Shown: in pieces, positions 33,127 through 45,807 of the stretch
Numbering within the stretch: position 1 is the first letter of the stretch
How the letters are laid out: every line of letters begins with the position of its first letter
DNA from: Methylorubrum extorquens
Lineage (GTDB): Bacteria > Pseudomonadota > Alphaproteobacteria > Rhizobiales > Beijerinckiaceae
Length of the DNA: 64,000 nucleotides
NCBI RefSeq assembly: GCF_024169925.1
Contig: NZ_JALJXF010000001.1
Span: 3,354,001 to 3,418,000, forward strand
Reading direction: 5' to 3'
Position numbers and translations under genes: made by a program
The notes under the pieces: model-generated
Told to the model about the DNA's origin: nothing
The model's database searches: none
The model's input: the letters and a program-made list of their open reading frames with translations, nothing else

Positions 33127-33360
33127 GACCCGCGTCTTTCTAAGTCGGGGCTCCGACGCCGCCGCGCGACGTCCGGCGGTGACCGAAGCCGGCGGGAGAC
33201 GCAATCTCGGCCCCACGCATTACACGCCCCGATTATCGCCGCCGCTTAGCGCTCCGGCAACGTATGTTGACACTCCGTTAACAACTCGGTGCCGCCGGCC
33301 GCGGCCATTCCACCATCCGCGGCGACGTTGCCTCACGGGTACCCGGCAGGTTTTGCCCGG
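33127..33360. other. Divergent intergenic region fliO/flgB
   Basis: No gene. It includes a GTTAAC half-site near 33277 and, at its right edge, the full CtrA-type box; promoters for both flagellar transcripts probably lie here. Confidence 0.5.
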
Positions 33361-33375
33361 TTAACGGCTCTTTAA
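33361..33375 (+). promoter_or_regulatory. CtrA-type binding site upstream of flgB
   Basis: TTAA CGGCTCT TTAA is an exact match to the alphaproteobacterial CtrA full site (TTAA-N7-TTAA), 82 bases before the flgB start. CtrA commonly activates early flagellar operons; the site is seen in sequence, its use is inferred. Confidence 0.7.
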
Positions 33376-33456
33376 CCATGTGAGCGGCAGATTCTGCCGG
33401 GTTCGGACCTGTGGCTCTCCGAAATCCATCGCCAGCCGCGCCGACCCCGAGGCACC

Positions 33457-33873
33457 ATGTCGCTCACCGACCTGCCCCTGCTCGGCATGCTGCGCACCCG
33501 GATGCAGTGGCATCAGGCCCGCCAGGCACTGCTCGCCGAGAACGTTGCCAACGCCGACATGCCGGGCTTTCGCCCGCGCGATCTCGCCGAGCCGTCCGCG
33601 GCCTCGGTGAAACTCGCGACGCCGCTCGGGGCCTCGGTCGGCGGCGACGGGATCGCCCGCACCGATTCCACGCATATCGGGATGACGGCGAGCACCGGAC
33701 CGAACGCCGATCCGCGCCGCTTCAAAGGCTTCGAGGTCCGCCCCTCCGGCAACGGGGTGAACCTGGAGGAAGAGATGATGAAGGCCGGCGACAATCAATC
33801 CGATTACCAACTCGTCGCCTCGCTCTACCAGAAGAGCCTCGACGCCCTGAAAATCGCCGTCGGCAAGCGCTGA
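33457..33873 (+). CDS. flgB: Flagellar basal-body rod protein FlgB
   Basis: Proximal rod subunit exported through the flagellar type III system. A protein of 138 residues. The N-terminal rod motif is RQALLAENVANADMPGFRPR (ANxDTPG class) and the C-terminal helix is MMKAGDNQSDYQLVASLYQK followed by SLDALKIAVGKR. Length is normal. First gene of flgB-flgC-fliE-fliQ-fliR-flhB, behind a CtrA-type site. Confidence 0.96.
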   Translation: MSLTDLPLLGMLRTRMQWHQARQALLAENVANADMPGFRPRDLAEPSAASVKLATPLGASVGGDGIARTDSTHIGMTASTGPNADPRRFKGFEVRPSGNGVNLEEEMMKAGDNQSDYQLVASLYQKSLDALKIAVGKR

Positions 33874-33908
33874 CATCGCTCGCTGACATCGTTGAACGGG
33901 GATCGGTC

Positions 33909-34319
33909 ATGGATTTCTTGAAGAGCCTCGGCATCGCCGCCTCGGGCTTGAAGGCGCAGTCCGGCCGGATGCGCATCATCGCCGAGAACATCGCCAACGC
34001 CGATTCGACCGCCCAGACCGCGGGCGGCGATCCCTATCGGCGCAAGATCCCGACCTTCACCAGCCGCTTCGACAACGAACTGAACGCCAGCGTCGTCGAG
34101 GCCGGCCGGGTGCGGCGCGATCCGACGCCGTTCCGCACCAAGCACGATCCCGGCAACCCGGCGGCGGATGCCCGCGGCGAGGTGCGCCTGCCCAACGTCA
34201 ACGGGCTGATCGAGAACATGGACATGCGCGAGGCCCAACGCTCCTACGAGGCCAACCTCAACATGGTGACCGCCACCCGGCGGATGATCTCCCGCACCCT
34301 CGAGATCCTGAAGGCGTAG
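33909..34319 (+). CDS. flgC: Flagellar basal-body rod protein FlgC
   Basis: Rod subunit, 136 residues. It opens MDFLKSLGIAASGLKAQSGR, has the rod motif IIAENIANADSTAQT and the conserved GLIENMDMREAQRSYEANLN helix near the C-terminus. Starts 35 bases after flgB with no terminator between. Confidence 0.96.
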   Translation: MDFLKSLGIAASGLKAQSGRMRIIAENIANADSTAQTAGGDPYRRKIPTFTSRFDNELNASVVEAGRVRRDPTPFRTKHDPGNPAADARGEVRLPNVNGLIENMDMREAQRSYEANLNMVTATRRMISRTLEILKA

Positions 34320-34324
34320 CCCCG

Positions 34325-34648
34325 ATGACGACCTCCGCCTTCGCAGCCGGTGCCTACGGCAACGCCCAAAGCCTCGCCCGTCCCGGTGCCGCCAAACCCG
34401 TCCAAGGCATGGCCCAGGGCCTGACCGCACCGAGCGGCTTCACCGGCTTCCTGCAGCAGAGCCTCGACAACGTCGCCCAATCCGGGGCGCAGGCCGACCG
34501 CGCCGCCCTCTCGGCGGCCACCGGCAAGGCCAACGTTGTGGACGTAGTGACGGCGGTGGCCGAGAGCGAAACCGCCCTCCAGACCCTCGTCGCCGTGCGC
34601 GACCGCGTGATCTCCGCCTACGAAGAAATCATGCGGATGCCGATCTGA
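34325..34648 (+). CDS. fliE: Flagellar hook-basal body protein FliE
   Basis: Adapter linking the MS ring/export gate to the rod. A protein of 107 residues with the family C-terminus VVDVVTAVAESETALQTLVA and RDRVISAYEEIMRMPI. The N-terminus (about 35 residues) is variable and polar as usual. Five bases separate it from flgC. Confidence 0.94.
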   Translation: MTTSAFAAGAYGNAQSLARPGAAKPVQGMAQGLTAPSGFTGFLQQSLDNVAQSGAQADRAALSAATGKANVVDVVTAVAESETALQTLVAVRDRVISAYEEIMRMPI

Positions 34649-34664
34649 TTCCGTTCTGGTTTCC

Positions 34665-34861
34665 CCTCTCCCCGCGCGCGGGGAGAGGCCGGCTTGTACC
34701 TCGTTGTGCGGGCCGGGAGCGGAGGCGAAGCGGGAGCGAGGGTGAGGGGGCGCCTCAGCAAGAGGCTCCTATGGAAACGCCCCCTCACCCTCGGCTGCCG
34801 CCTTGCTTCGGCGACGACGAGGTCGCCGAAGCCCTCTCCCCGCAAGCGGGGAGAGGGGATG
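34665..34861. repeat. Inverted intergenic repeats between fliE and fliQ
   Basis: Two nested dyads. CCTCTCCCCGC at 34667-34677 recurs inverted as GCGGGGAGAGG at about 34848-34858. Inside it GAGGGTGAGGGGGCG near 34738-34752 is inverted as CGCCCCCTCACCCTC near 34779-34794. It is of the kind found many times in such genomes between genes, and breaks an otherwise tight operon by 249 bases. It could attenuate or stabilise the transcript; no T-run follows. Confidence 0.75.
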
Positions 34862-34897
34862 CTGCCGACGCCCCCCCCAGATTAAAGACGAACTCCC

Positions 34898-35164
34898 ATG
34901 ACCGGTCTCGCCATCCTCGACATCGCCCGCGACGGCATCTTCGTCTTCCTGAAGGTGGCGGGTCCCATGATGATCGTCGCCCTCGTCGTTGGCCTGATCG
35001 TTTCGCTGTTCCAGGCTCTGACGCAAATTCAGGAGCAGACGCTCATCTACGTGCCGAAGATCGTCGCGGTGTTCGGCGTGATGCTCCTGATGCTGCCCTT
35101 CATTGGCGACGCCATGGCCGCCTACATGGCCCGGATCGCTGCTCGGATCGCGGCGGGCGGATGA
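34898..35164 (+). CDS. fliQ: Flagellar export protein FliQ
   Basis: Two-span component of the flagellar export gate, 88 residues. Conserved stretch VVGLIVSLFQALTQIQEQTL and IVAVFGVMLLMLPFIGDAM match the family, as does the length. Lies after the intergenic repeat, before fliR. Confidence 0.96.
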   Translation: MTGLAILDIARDGIFVFLKVAGPMMIVALVVGLIVSLFQALTQIQEQTLIYVPKIVAVFGVMLLMLPFIGDAMAAYMARIAARIAAGG

Positions 35165-35209
35165 TGCGGCGGCAGCGGCAGCCGGCCCAAGCGTGTAGGA
35201 TGGGACGGC

Positions 35210-35986
35210 ATGACCACGCCGCTCGACCTGCTGCTGCCCGGCCTCGCGGCGGCCTTCCTCATCACCTTCGCCCGGGTCGGCACGCTGATGATGCTGATGC
35301 CGGGATTGGGCGAGCAGCTCATTGCGGGCCGCCTGCGGCTCGCCCTCGCCTTGCTCGTGACCCTGGTGCTGTTCCCGACCGTGCGCCCGATGCTGCCGAC
35401 GGGCAATGCGGCGCTGGCAGCCCCCTCCCTGATCGGGCTGCTGATCGGCGAGATCCTGATCGGGCTGATGCTGGGTCTGTGCGTGCGCATGATCGTCGCC
35501 GCGCTCCAGACGGCGGGCGTAGTGATCTCGCAACAGCTCGGCCTGTCCTATGCCATGACCGTCGATCCGACGATGGGCGGACAGCAGGCGGCGATCGGCA
35601 ACTTCCTGGCGATGCTCGGCGTCACGCTCATCCTGGCGACCGATCTGCACCACGTCGCCCTCGAAGCGATCGGGCGCAGCTACGTCCTGCTGCCGCCGAG
35701 CGGCGTACCGGCGATGGCGGATGCGGCCAAGCTCGCCCTCGATGCGTTCAGCCGCAGCTTCGCCCTGGCGGTGCGGATCTCCGGGCCGTTCATCGTGTTC
35801 GGCATCCTGTTCAATCTCGGCCTCGGCGTGCTCTCCCGGCTGATGCCGCAATTGCAGGTGTTCTTCCTCGCGGTTCCCGCCTCGGTCATCATCGGCATGA
35901 TGCTGTTCGTCGGGGCGCTCGGCCTCATCATGGGGCTGTTCCTCGACGATCTCGGCCGCTATCTCGGCGCGTTCCTGGGTCGCTGA
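35210..35986 (+). CDS. fliR: Flagellar export protein FliR
   Basis: Export-gate membrane protein, 258 residues with about six hydrophobic segments. Recognisable parts are FARVGTLMMLMPGLGEQLIA, IGEILIGLMLGLCVRMIVAA and AVRISGPFIVFGILFNLGLG. Starts 45 bases after fliQ. Confidence 0.95.
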   Translation: MTTPLDLLLPGLAAAFLITFARVGTLMMLMPGLGEQLIAGRLRLALALLVTLVLFPTVRPMLPTGNAALAAPSLIGLLIGEILIGLMLGLCVRMIVAALQTAGVVISQQLGLSYAMTVDPTMGGQQAAIGNFLAMLGVTLILATDLHHVALEAIGRSYVLLPPSGVPAMADAAKLALDAFSRSFALAVRISGPFIVFGILFNLGLGVLSRLMPQLQVFFLAVPASVIIGMMLFVGALGLIMGLFLDDLGRYLGAFLGR

Positions 35987-36025
35987 TCCCCCTTGCGCTG
36001 ATCGGGAACAGGGGAGCCTGAGCCG

Positions 36026-37090
36026 GTGTCCGACGAGACCGACGACGAGGACAAGACCGAAGACCCGACGCCACGGCGCATCGAGCAGGCGATCGAGCGG
36101 GGCGACGTCCCCAACTCGCCCGAGATCAACACCTTCTTCATTCTGGCGGCTTTCACCCTCGCCCTGATGCTCTCGGCTAAGCCCATGGCGGAGGGGCTGA
36201 CCCGCGACATGCGCGGCTTCCTCGAACATGCCGGCGGCCTGCCTTCGGATTCGGGCACCTATCTCGGCGTGGCGCTGCGCGCGGCCTGGGTCTGCGCCAA
36301 GGCGCTCGCCGTGCCTCTGGGCATCGCGATGCTCGCGGCCATCGCCGCCGGCCTGATCCAGCACCGGCCGATCTTCACCGCCGAGAGCCTGATGCCGAAA
36401 TTCGCGCGCATCTCGCCCATGGCGGGCGCCAAGCGCCTGCTCGGCATGGATGCCTGGGTGAATTTCGGCAAAGGGCTCGCCAAGATCGTCGTGGTGGGCA
36501 CCATTGCCGGGACGATCCTGTGGAGCGAGCACGACCGGGCCGAATCCTTCGCCCAGCTCGATCCCGGCGTCGCGCTCCAGGGCACCCTGACCCTCGCCCT
36601 CAAGATGATGGGCGGCATGCTCGCGGTCTATGCCGTGATCGCCCTCGGCGACGCGCTCTACCAGCGGAACCGCTGGCACAAGCGTCTGCGCATGACCAAG
36701 GAGGAGATGAAGCAGGAGCACAAGGAGAGCGAGGGTAGCCCCGAGGTGAAAGCCCGGATCCGGCAATTGCGCCAAGCGCGCGTGAAGAAGCGGATGATGG
36801 CCGCCGTGCCCACCGCGACCGTGGTGGTGACGAACCCGACCCACTTCGCCGTGGCCTTGCGCTACGAAGCCGGGATGGCCGCACCGATCTGCGTCGCCAA
36901 GGGCGTCGACTCGCTGGCGCTGCGCATCCGCGCCGTCGCCGCCGACCACGACGTGCCGGTGATGGAGAACCCACCGCTCGCCCGCGCCCTCCACGCCACG
37001 GTCGAAGTCGATGCCGAGATTCCCGCCGAGCACTATCGCGCAGTTGCGGAGGTCATCGGTTTCGTGCTTCGCCTTCGCCGAGCCGCCTGA
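36026..37090 (+). CDS. flhB: Flagellar export switch protein FlhB
   Basis: Controls the change from rod/hook to filament export. A protein of 354 residues from GTG: MSDETDDEDKTEDPTPRRIE is the standard FlhB start. Four TM segments occupy about 35-210. The cytoplasmic domain contains the self-cleavage motif NPTH in VVVTNPTHFAVALRYEAGM. Last gene of the flagellar operon here; flagellin, hook and motor genes lie outside the window. Confidence 0.96.
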   Translation: MSDETDDEDKTEDPTPRRIEQAIERGDVPNSPEINTFFILAAFTLALMLSAKPMAEGLTRDMRGFLEHAGGLPSDSGTYLGVALRAAWVCAKALAVPLGIAMLAAIAAGLIQHRPIFTAESLMPKFARISPMAGAKRLLGMDAWVNFGKGLAKIVVVGTIAGTILWSEHDRAESFAQLDPGVALQGTLTLALKMMGGMLAVYAVIALGDALYQRNRWHKRLRMTKEEMKQEHKESEGSPEVKARIRQLRQARVKKRMMAAVPTATVVVTNPTHFAVALRYEAGMAAPICVAKGVDSLALRIRAVAADHDVPVMENPPLARALHATVEVDAEIPAEHYRAVAEVIGFVLRLRRAA

Positions 37091-37248
37091 GGCTCGATCC
37101 GCTTCCGCATGGGACGGCGAAGTCGTTCAGGCGCCACGGTTTATGCACCATTGTCCGGCAATGCTCCGGCAAAAGGCGCGGCATTCGACGACCCACAGGG
37201 CTCGCAGCAGCCATGTGCCGTCCATGTGCGAGGGATGGGTAGGGCCTG

Positions 37249-39960
<2,712 letters not shown>

Positions 39961-40204
39961 ACGCGCCCGAGGGGAGCGTACGACATCCGATCGGATCCTT
40001 CGGGATATCGGATGTCGGCATCCATCAAGCCCGCATGGCGCGCGGCTCGCGCAAGAGGCGGAATCGGCCTCCAAATTCGGTCAGAGCGACATCGGCACAA
40101 GGACGGTCTGCATCCTGCGCCGTCGCAGGGAATCTCGATTGGCGGCTTCGCTTCCACATTCTGTTCTTTCCGGCGCAAACCGCGACGTCGAGCTTGCGCT
40201 TCGA
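39961..40204. other. Intergenic region cckA/recA
   Basis: Contains the hairpin at 39981-40017 and the recA promoter region. No gene is supportable. Confidence 0.5.
39981..40017 (+). terminator. Hairpin after cckA
   Basis: CGACATCCGAT...ATCC / GGAT..CGGATGTCG with a short loop, 20 bases past the cckA stop. No T-tract, so a weak or Rho-assisted terminator. Confidence 0.5.
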
Positions 40205-40219
40205 GAACAAAACAAGTAC
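40205..40219 (+). promoter_or_regulatory. LexA (SOS) box of recA
   Basis: GAAC AAAACAA GTAC is one mismatch from the alphaproteobacterial LexA site GAAC-N7-GAAC, 62 bases before recA. A CTTGCG element just upstream could be the -35, so LexA would cover the promoter. Confidence 0.65.
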
Positions 40220-40281
40220 GAAATCCATCAGCTCCGGCGGATTGAGCGCCGTGCCCCTCCCATGCATAAGGAAGCCTTGCG

Positions 40282-41382
40282 ATGGCCCAGCCTGCGCTGA
40301 AGATGGTGGATTCCTCGACAATGGCAGCAGCCGACAAGGACAAGTCCAAGGCGATCGAGGCTGCGCTGACGCAGATCGAGCGGGCCTTCGGCAAAGGCTC
40401 GATCATGCGCCTTGGCAAGAACGACAAGGTGCAGGAGGTCGAGACCATCTCCACGGGTTCGCTCGGCCTCGACATCGCGCTCGGCGTCGGCGGCCTGCCG
40501 CGTGGCCGGGTGGTCGAGATCTACGGTCCCGAATCCTCGGGTAAGACGACGCTCGCGCTCCACACCATCGCCGAGGCCCAGAAGAAGGGCGGCGTCTGCG
40601 CCTTCGTCGATGCGGAGCACGCCCTCGACCCGGTCTATGCGCGCAAGCTCGGCGTCAACCTCGACGACCTGCTGATCTCGCAGCCCGATACCGGAGAGCA
40701 AGCGCTCGAAATCACCGACACGCTGGTGCGCTCCGGCGCCATCGACGTGCTGGTGGTCGACTCGGTCGCCGCGCTGACGCCGCGCGCCGAGATCGAGGGC
40801 GAGATGGGCGAGAGCCAGCCGGGCCTCCAGGCCCGCCTGATGAGCCAGGCCCTGCGCAAGCTCACCGGTTCGATCTCTCGCTCGAACTGCATGGTGATCT
40901 TCATCAACCAGATCCGCATGAAGATCGGCGTGATGTACGGAAGCCCGGAAACCACCACGGGCGGCAATGCGCTGAAGTTCTACGCTTCGGTGCGCCTCGA
41001 CATCCGTCGCGTCTCCACGCTCAAGGATCGCGACGAGGCCATCGGCAATCAGGTCCGCGTCAAGGTCGTCAAGAACAAGGTCGCGCCGCCCTTCAAGCAG
41101 GTCGAGTTCGACATCATGTTCGGCGAGGGTGTGTCGAAGGTCGGCGAGCTGATCGACCTCGGCGTGAAGGCCGGCATCGTCGAGAAGGCGGGCGCGTGGT
41201 TCTCGTATGACAGCCAGCGCCTCGGCCAGGGTCGCGAGAACTCCAAGGGCTTCCTGCGCGACAACCCCGACATCGCCAACAAGATCGAAGCCTCGATCCG
41301 CCAGAACTCGGGCCTCGTCGCCGATCGGATCCTCGAGACCGCCAAGCCGACCGCCGACGATCTCGATGAGGGAGAGGCTTAA
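40282..41382 (+). CDS. recA: Recombinase RecA
   Basis: DNA-dependent ATPase for homologous recombination and SOS induction. A protein of 366 residues. Walker A GPESSGKT at about 82-89, [13 protein letters not shown], Walker [21 protein letters not shown], and the L2 loop region [19 protein letters not shown] are intact. The C-terminus is acidic (DDLDEGEA) as usual. The ATG at 40282 gives a 14-residue N-terminal extension before [10 protein letters not shown]; the internal ATG at 40321 is possible. Monocistronic, with a LexA-type box upstream and a strong terminator. Confidence 0.98.
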   Translation: MAQPALKMVDSSTMAAADKDKSKAIEAALTQIERAFGKGSIMRLGKNDKVQEVETISTGSLGLDIALGVGGLPRGRVVEIYGPESSGKTTLALHTIAEAQKKGGVCAFVDAEHALDPVYARKLGVNLDDLLISQPDTGEQALEITDTLVRSGAIDVLVVDSVAALTPRAEIEGEMGESQPGLQARLMSQALRKLTGSISRSNCMVIFINQIRMKIGVMYGSPETTTGGNALKFYASVRLDIRRVSTLKDRDEAIGNQVRVKVVKNKVAPPFKQVEFDIMFGEGVSKVGELIDLGVKAGIVEKAGAWFSYDSQRLGQGRENSKGFLRDNPDIANKIEASIRQNSGLVADRILETAKPTADDLDEGEA

Positions 41383-41408
41383 AACAGCGCCTCACGTCAC
41401 GACCTGAA

Positions 41409-41449
41409 AGAGAAAGCCCGCCGCGAGCGATCGCTGCGGGCTTTCTTTT
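41409..41449 (+). terminator. Terminator of recA (bidirectional)
   Basis: AGAAAGCCCGC...GCGGGCTTTCTTTT hairpin 27 bases past the recA stop. A-rich on the left, so it can also end the convergent gst transcript. Confidence 0.9.
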
Positions 41450-41463
41450 GCGAAGGCGAGCGG

Positions 41464-42066
41464 TCAGGCCGCCGCGTGCCTCGCATCGAACGCGGCCGCG
41501 AAACGGGCGCCGGGCCGATCGGTGCAGCGATCGACCCAGGCATCGATGGCCGGCTCGCCGGGCTTTCCGAACCAGGCGTAGGGTGAGTGCAGAAGGAGGT
41601 CGGCGGCACTGAAGTGATCGCCGAGCAGGAAGGGCCTGTCCGTCAGCGCCTCGGCGAGCCGTACCTTGATGTCGGCGCTCGTGCGGAAGGTACGGGCAAT
41701 GGCGGGATGATCGAGACCGATGGCCTCCAGCGTCAGGACCGGCTCGACGACGCCGGCGTACCACGCGAGCCAGCCGAGATAGGCGCCGCGCTGCGGGTGG
41801 CCGGCGGGGATACCCAGACCGGATATCGGAAACAGCTCGGCCAAGAGCTGGATGATCGCGCTCGACTCCCGCACCAGAACGCCGTCGTGGTCGAGGAGCG
41901 GCACCTTGCCTTCGGGGTGAGGGTTGCGCCCGTCGCGCTCGCCCGAGCCGTCCATGCGCGGGATCGTGACGACCTCGATCCGCACGGCGTCGAGCGCGTC
42001 GAGTTCCTTGAGGAGAGCGACGATGCGGGTCGAGCGGCTCTGCGGGGCGTGGAACAGCGTGATCAT
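41464..42066 (-). CDS. Glutathione S-transferase family protein
   Basis: A 200-residue cytoplasmic protein. The thioredoxin-like N-domain has MITLFHAPQSRSTRIVALLK (catalytic Ser likely in the QSRS segment) and the glutathione-binding GKVPLLDHDGVLVRESSAII. The helical C-domain has RPFLLGDHFSAADLLLHSPY. Length and motifs match bacterial GSTs; the electrophile is unknown. Divergent from the WYL regulator with 74 bases between starts, so that regulator is a candidate to control it. Confidence 0.9.
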   Translation of the reverse strand: MITLFHAPQSRSTRIVALLKELDALDAVRIEVVTIPRMDGSGERDGRNPHPEGKVPLLDHDGVLVRESSAIIQLLAELFPISGLGIPAGHPQRGAYLGWLAWYAGVVEPVLTLEAIGLDHPAIARTFRTSADIKVRLAEALTDRPFLLGDHFSAADLLLHSPYAWFGKPGEPAIDAWVDRCTDRPGARFAAAFDARHAAA

Positions 42067-42140
42067 CGGTGGCCTCTGGCTGGCGGGTTGGCAAGCGAGG
42101 GTGTAGCCCAGAGTACCTGCCAGTTTCCGTCAGTTGGGCG

Positions 42141-42860
42141 ATGGCACGAACCGATCGACTGTTCCGGCTGCTGCATGCGATGCGCGTCCTGCCCTCTCCG
42201 GTCACCGCCGCGCGGCTGGCGGAGGAAACCGGCGTGTCGCTGCGCTCCCTCTATCGCGACATCGACAGCCTGCGCGCCGCCGGCGCCCGGATCGATGGCG
42301 AGCGCGGCTACGGATACCGTCTGATCGAGGACATTGCCCTTCCACCGCAAACCTTCGATCGGACGGAGATCGAAGCGCTGGTTCTCGGCCTCGCCGAGGT
42401 CCGCCAGATGGGGGACCCCGCCCTGGCCCAGGCTGCCGCTTCGGCGCTGGCCAAGGTCGCCGCCACTTTGCCCGACCGATCCGAGCAGCACCTGCTCCAC
42501 GCAGTCTCGCAGGTTCGCCGCTTCGAGGCCCGTTTCCCCGAGATCCCCGATATGGAGACGATCCGGGCCGGGTGCTGGCGGGAGGAGACTCTTGCGCTGC
42601 GCTACGCGGACAAGGACGGCGCGGTCACCGAGCGGCAGATCCTGCCGCTCTCCATCGTCTACCTCGACAGCAAGATGACCCTGCTGGCGTGGTGCTGCCT
42701 GCGCGAGGCATTCCGCATGTTCCGGCTAGACCGCATCGAAGCGGTGCGGATGGCGGGCACGAGCTTCCGCCCGCGGCGGGTCACGCTTCTGCGCAGCTAT
42801 CTCGCCGAACTCGCGGGCCGCCACGAACTGCGCGCTGAGCAACGTACTGAGCCGACGTGA
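42141..42860 (+). CDS. HTH-WYL transcriptional regulator (YafY type)
   Basis: A 239-residue regulator: N-terminal winged HTH MARTDRLFRLLHAMRVLPSP with AARLAEETGVSLRSLYRDID, and a C-terminal WYL domain (LPLSIVYLDSKMTLLAWCCL, FRLDRIEAVRMAGTSF). WYL domains bind small ligands or nucleic acid and many YafY-type members control a neighbouring gene. ATG 42141 chosen because the HTH begins at residue 4; an upstream start overlaps the gst promoter. Divergent partner of the GST gene. Confidence 0.88.
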   Translation: MARTDRLFRLLHAMRVLPSPVTAARLAEETGVSLRSLYRDIDSLRAAGARIDGERGYGYRLIEDIALPPQTFDRTEIEALVLGLAEVRQMGDPALAQAAASALAKVAATLPDRSEQHLLHAVSQVRRFEARFPEIPDMETIRAGCWREETLALRYADKDGAVTERQILPLSIVYLDSKMTLLAWCCLREAFRMFRLDRIEAVRMAGTSFRPRRVTLLRSYLAELAGRHELRAEQRTEPT

Positions 42861-42953
42861 CTCACACAGCTTGGGCCCGTATGAGGGCGCAAGAATGCCG
42901 CCGTGCTGTCCGCAGCCGGCTCCCCGACGCGACATGATTTTCGAGCCTATCCG

Positions 42954-45629
42954 ATGAGCGGCGTCAACGAGATCCGATCGAGCTTCCTGGACTACTTCCG
43001 GGATGCCGGGCACGCGGTGGTGCCCTCGTCCTCGCTCGTGCCGAAAAACGACCCGACGCTGATGTTCACGAACGCCGGCATGGTGCAGTTCAAGAACGTC
43101 TTCACGGGCGTCGAGAAGCGCCCCTACGTCAAGGCGACCTCCTCGCAGAAATGCGTCCGCGCCGGCGGCAAGCACAACGATCTCGACAATGTCGGCTACA
43201 CCGCCCGGCACCACACCTTCTTCGAAATGCTCGGCAATTTCTCCTTCGGCGACTATTTCAAGGCCGATGCGATCGAGCTGGCCTGGACGCTGATCACCAA
43301 GGAGTTCGGCCTTTCGGCCGAAAAGCTACTCGTCACCGTCTACGCGGACGACGACGAGGCGGCGGGGCTGTGGCGGAAGATCGCCGGCTTCTCGGACGAG
43401 AAGATCATCCGCATCGGCACCTCCGACAACTTCTGGCAGATGGGCGATACCGGCCCCTGCGGCCCGTGCTCGGAAATCTTCATCGACCAGGGCCCGGCGC
43501 TCGCGGGCGGACCGCCCGGTTCTCCGGACGAGGATGGCGACCGCTTCCTCGAATTCTGGAACCTCGTGTTCATGCAGTACGAGCAGGTCGAGCCGGGGGT
43601 TCGCAACCCCCTGCCCCGGCCCTCGATCGATACCGGCATGGGCCTCGAGCGGATGGCTGCGATCCTCCAGGGCGTCCACTCGAACTACGACACCGACCTG
43701 TTCCGCGCGCTGATCGATGCGGTGGCCCACGCCGTGTCGCGGGCGCCGGAGCCGTCGACGCGCGCCTCCTACCGCGTCATCGCCGACCATCTGCGCTCGA
43801 CCTCGTTCCTGATCGCCGACGGCGTGCTGCCCTCGAACGAGGGCCGCGGCTACGTGCTGCGCCGGATCATGCGGCGCGCCATGCGCCATCTCGAACTGCT
43901 CGGCGCCCGCGATCCGGTCATGTACCGGCTGGTGCCGACCCTGATGCGCGAGATGGGACAGGCCTTCCCCGAACTCGCCCGCAGCGAGGCGCTGATCTCC
44001 GAGACCCTCCGGCTGGAGGAAGGCCGCTTCCGAAAGACCCTGGAGCGCGGCCTCGCCATCCTCGACACCGAGACCCGCGATCTCGGCGCTGGCCAGAATC
44101 TGTCGGGCGAGACGGCCTTCACGCTCTACGACACTTACGGCTTCCCGCTCGACCTGACGCAGGACGCCCTGAAGGCGCGCGGCATCGGCGTCGACACGCA
44201 AGCCTTCGACGCGGCGATGCAGCGCCAGAAGCAGGCGGCGCGGGCCGCGTGGCAGGGCTCCGGCGAGGCCGCGACCGAGACGGTCTGGTTCGGCATCAAG
44301 GAGCGCACCGGCGCCACCGAATTTCTGGGATATGAGACCGAGGCCGCCGAAGCCGTCGTCGGCGCGCTGTTGCGCGACGGCGCGGAGGTCGAAACGCTGA
44401 AGGCGGGCGAAAGCGGCATCGTCGTCGCCAATCAGACGCCGTTCTACGGCGAGTCCGGCGGTCAGGTCGGTGATACCGGCACGATCTCCGGGCCCGGCCT
44501 CCGGGCGCGCGTCACGGGTACGGAAAAGAAGCTCGGCGACCTGTTCGTGCATCACGTCACGGTCGAGGAAGGCGCGCTCGCCGTCGGCGCAGCGATCGAG
44601 CTGAAGGTCGATCACACGCGTCGCGCCGCGATCCGCGCCAACCACTCGGCCACCCACCTTCTCCATGAAGCCTTGCGCCAGGTGCTCGGCGACCACGTCG
44701 CGCAGAAGGGCTCGCTCGTCGCGCCCGAGCGCCTGCGCTTCGACATCAGCCATCCCAAGCCCATCGATGAGGCGGAACTCGCCCGCGTCGAGGAGATCGC
44801 CAACGCGGTCCTGCTCCAGAACGCGCCGGTGGTCACGAAGCTGATGGCCGTGGACGAGGCGATCGAGTCGGGCGCCCGTGCGCTCTTCGGCGAGAAATAC
44901 GGCGACGAGGTCCGCGTCGTTTCCATGGGGCGGCCCGTGGACGATGACGGCCGCGAGGTCGAGGGCCGCCTGCCGAACTTCTCGATCGAGCTGTGCGGCG
45001 GCACCCATGTCTCGCAGCTCGGCGAGATCGGCCAGATCACCGTGCTCGGCGAGAGCGCAGTCGGTGCTGGCGTGCGCCGGATCGAGGCGATGACCGGCAC
45101 CGCCGCCCGTCGCCACCGCGCCATCGAGAGCCGTACGCTGAGCCAGCTCGCCGGCCTGCTCAAGGCGCCGGTCGCGGACGTGCCGGAGCGCCTCTCCACG
45201 CTGATCGAGGAACGTCGCCGGTTGGAGAAGGAACTGGCAGATGCACGCAAGAAGATCGCCATGGGCGGCGCGTCGGGCGGCGGCGACGAGGCCCGCGAGA
45301 TCAACGGCGTGAAGTTGATGGCCCGTGTGGTCGAGGGCGTCGAGATGCGCGACCTGAAGGGTCTCGCCGACGAGGGCAAGAGCCGCCTCGGCTCCGGCAT
45401 CGTCGCCCTCGTCGGCGTCTCCGCGGACGGCAAGGCCGGGCTCGTGGTCGGCGTCACCGAGGATCTGACCGAGCGCTACGACGCAGTCGGCTTGGTGCGC
45501 GCCGGGGCCGGCCATCTCGGCGGCAAGGGCGGCGGCGGACGGCGCGACATGGCCCAGGCCGGCGGCCCGGACGGCGCCGGTGCGGACGCCGCGCTCGCCG
45601 CGATCGCGGAGGCGTTGGCCGCGGGCTGA
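42954..45629 (+). CDS. alaS: Alanine-tRNA ligase
   Basis: Charges tRNA-Ala and edits mischarged Ser/Gly. A protein of 891 residues (E. coli 875). Class II catalytic part: [68 protein letters not shown]. The editing domain has the zinc His motif [13 protein letters not shown] and Cys in [11 protein letters not shown]. The Gly-rich C-Ala domain ends with [21 protein letters not shown] 42954 gives the usual MSGVNEIR start; an upstream ATG/GTG extension is not conserved-looking. Confidence 0.97.
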   Translation: MSGVNEIRSSFLDYFRDAGHAVVPSSSLVPKNDPTLMFTNAGMVQFKNVFTGVEKRPYVKATSSQKCVRAGGKHNDLDNVGYTARHHTFFEMLGNFSFGDYFKADAIELAWTLITKEFGLSAEKLLVTVYADDDEAAGLWRKIAGFSDEKIIRIGTSDNFWQMGDTGPCGPCSEIFIDQGPALAGGPPGSPDEDGDRFLEFWNLVFMQYEQVEPGVRNPLPRPSIDTGMGLERMAAILQGVHSNYDTDLFRALIDAVAHAVSRAPEPSTRASYRVIADHLRSTSFLIADGVLPSNEGRGYVLRRIMRRAMRHLELLGARDPVMYRLVPTLMREMGQAFPELARSEALISETLRLEEGRFRKTLERGLAILDTETRDLGAGQNLSGETAFTLYDTYGFPLDLTQDALKARGIGVDTQAFDAAMQRQKQAARAAWQGSGEAATETVWFGIKERTGATEFLGYETEAAEAVVGALLRDGAEVETLKAGESGIVVANQTPFYGESGGQVGDTGTISGPGLRARVTGTEKKLGDLFVHHVTVEEGALAVGAAIELKVDHTRRAAIRANHSATHLLHEALRQVLGDHVAQKGSLVAPERLRFDISHPKPIDEAELARVEEIANAVLLQNAPVVTKLMAVDEAIESGARALFGEKYGDEVRVVSMGRPVDDDGREVEGRLPNFSIELCGGTHVSQLGEIGQITVLGESAVGAGVRRIEAMTGTAARRHRAIESRTLSQLAGLLKAPVADVPERLSTLIEERRRLEKELADARKKIAMGGASGGGDEAREINGVKLMARVVEGVEMRDLKGLADEGKSRLGSGIVALVGVSADGKAGLVVGVTEDLTERYDAVGLVRAGAGHLGGKGGGGRRDMAQAGGPDGAGADAALAAIAEALAAG

Positions 45630-45807
45630 CCGGCCTTCGCCGACGCGGCGGCGGCGGCAAGAAAAACCTTGTCGCTCACGGAACGGTGAGCGGGTTCGCG
45701 GCTTGGTTGGCCGCCACTTCCCGCCGCTTCCGAGCCTTGTGCCCGGCGCGTCCCGTTCCCCGGTTTCCCGCCGGATCCGGAACAGGGCGTCAACGTCCCG
45801 TGAGCCG

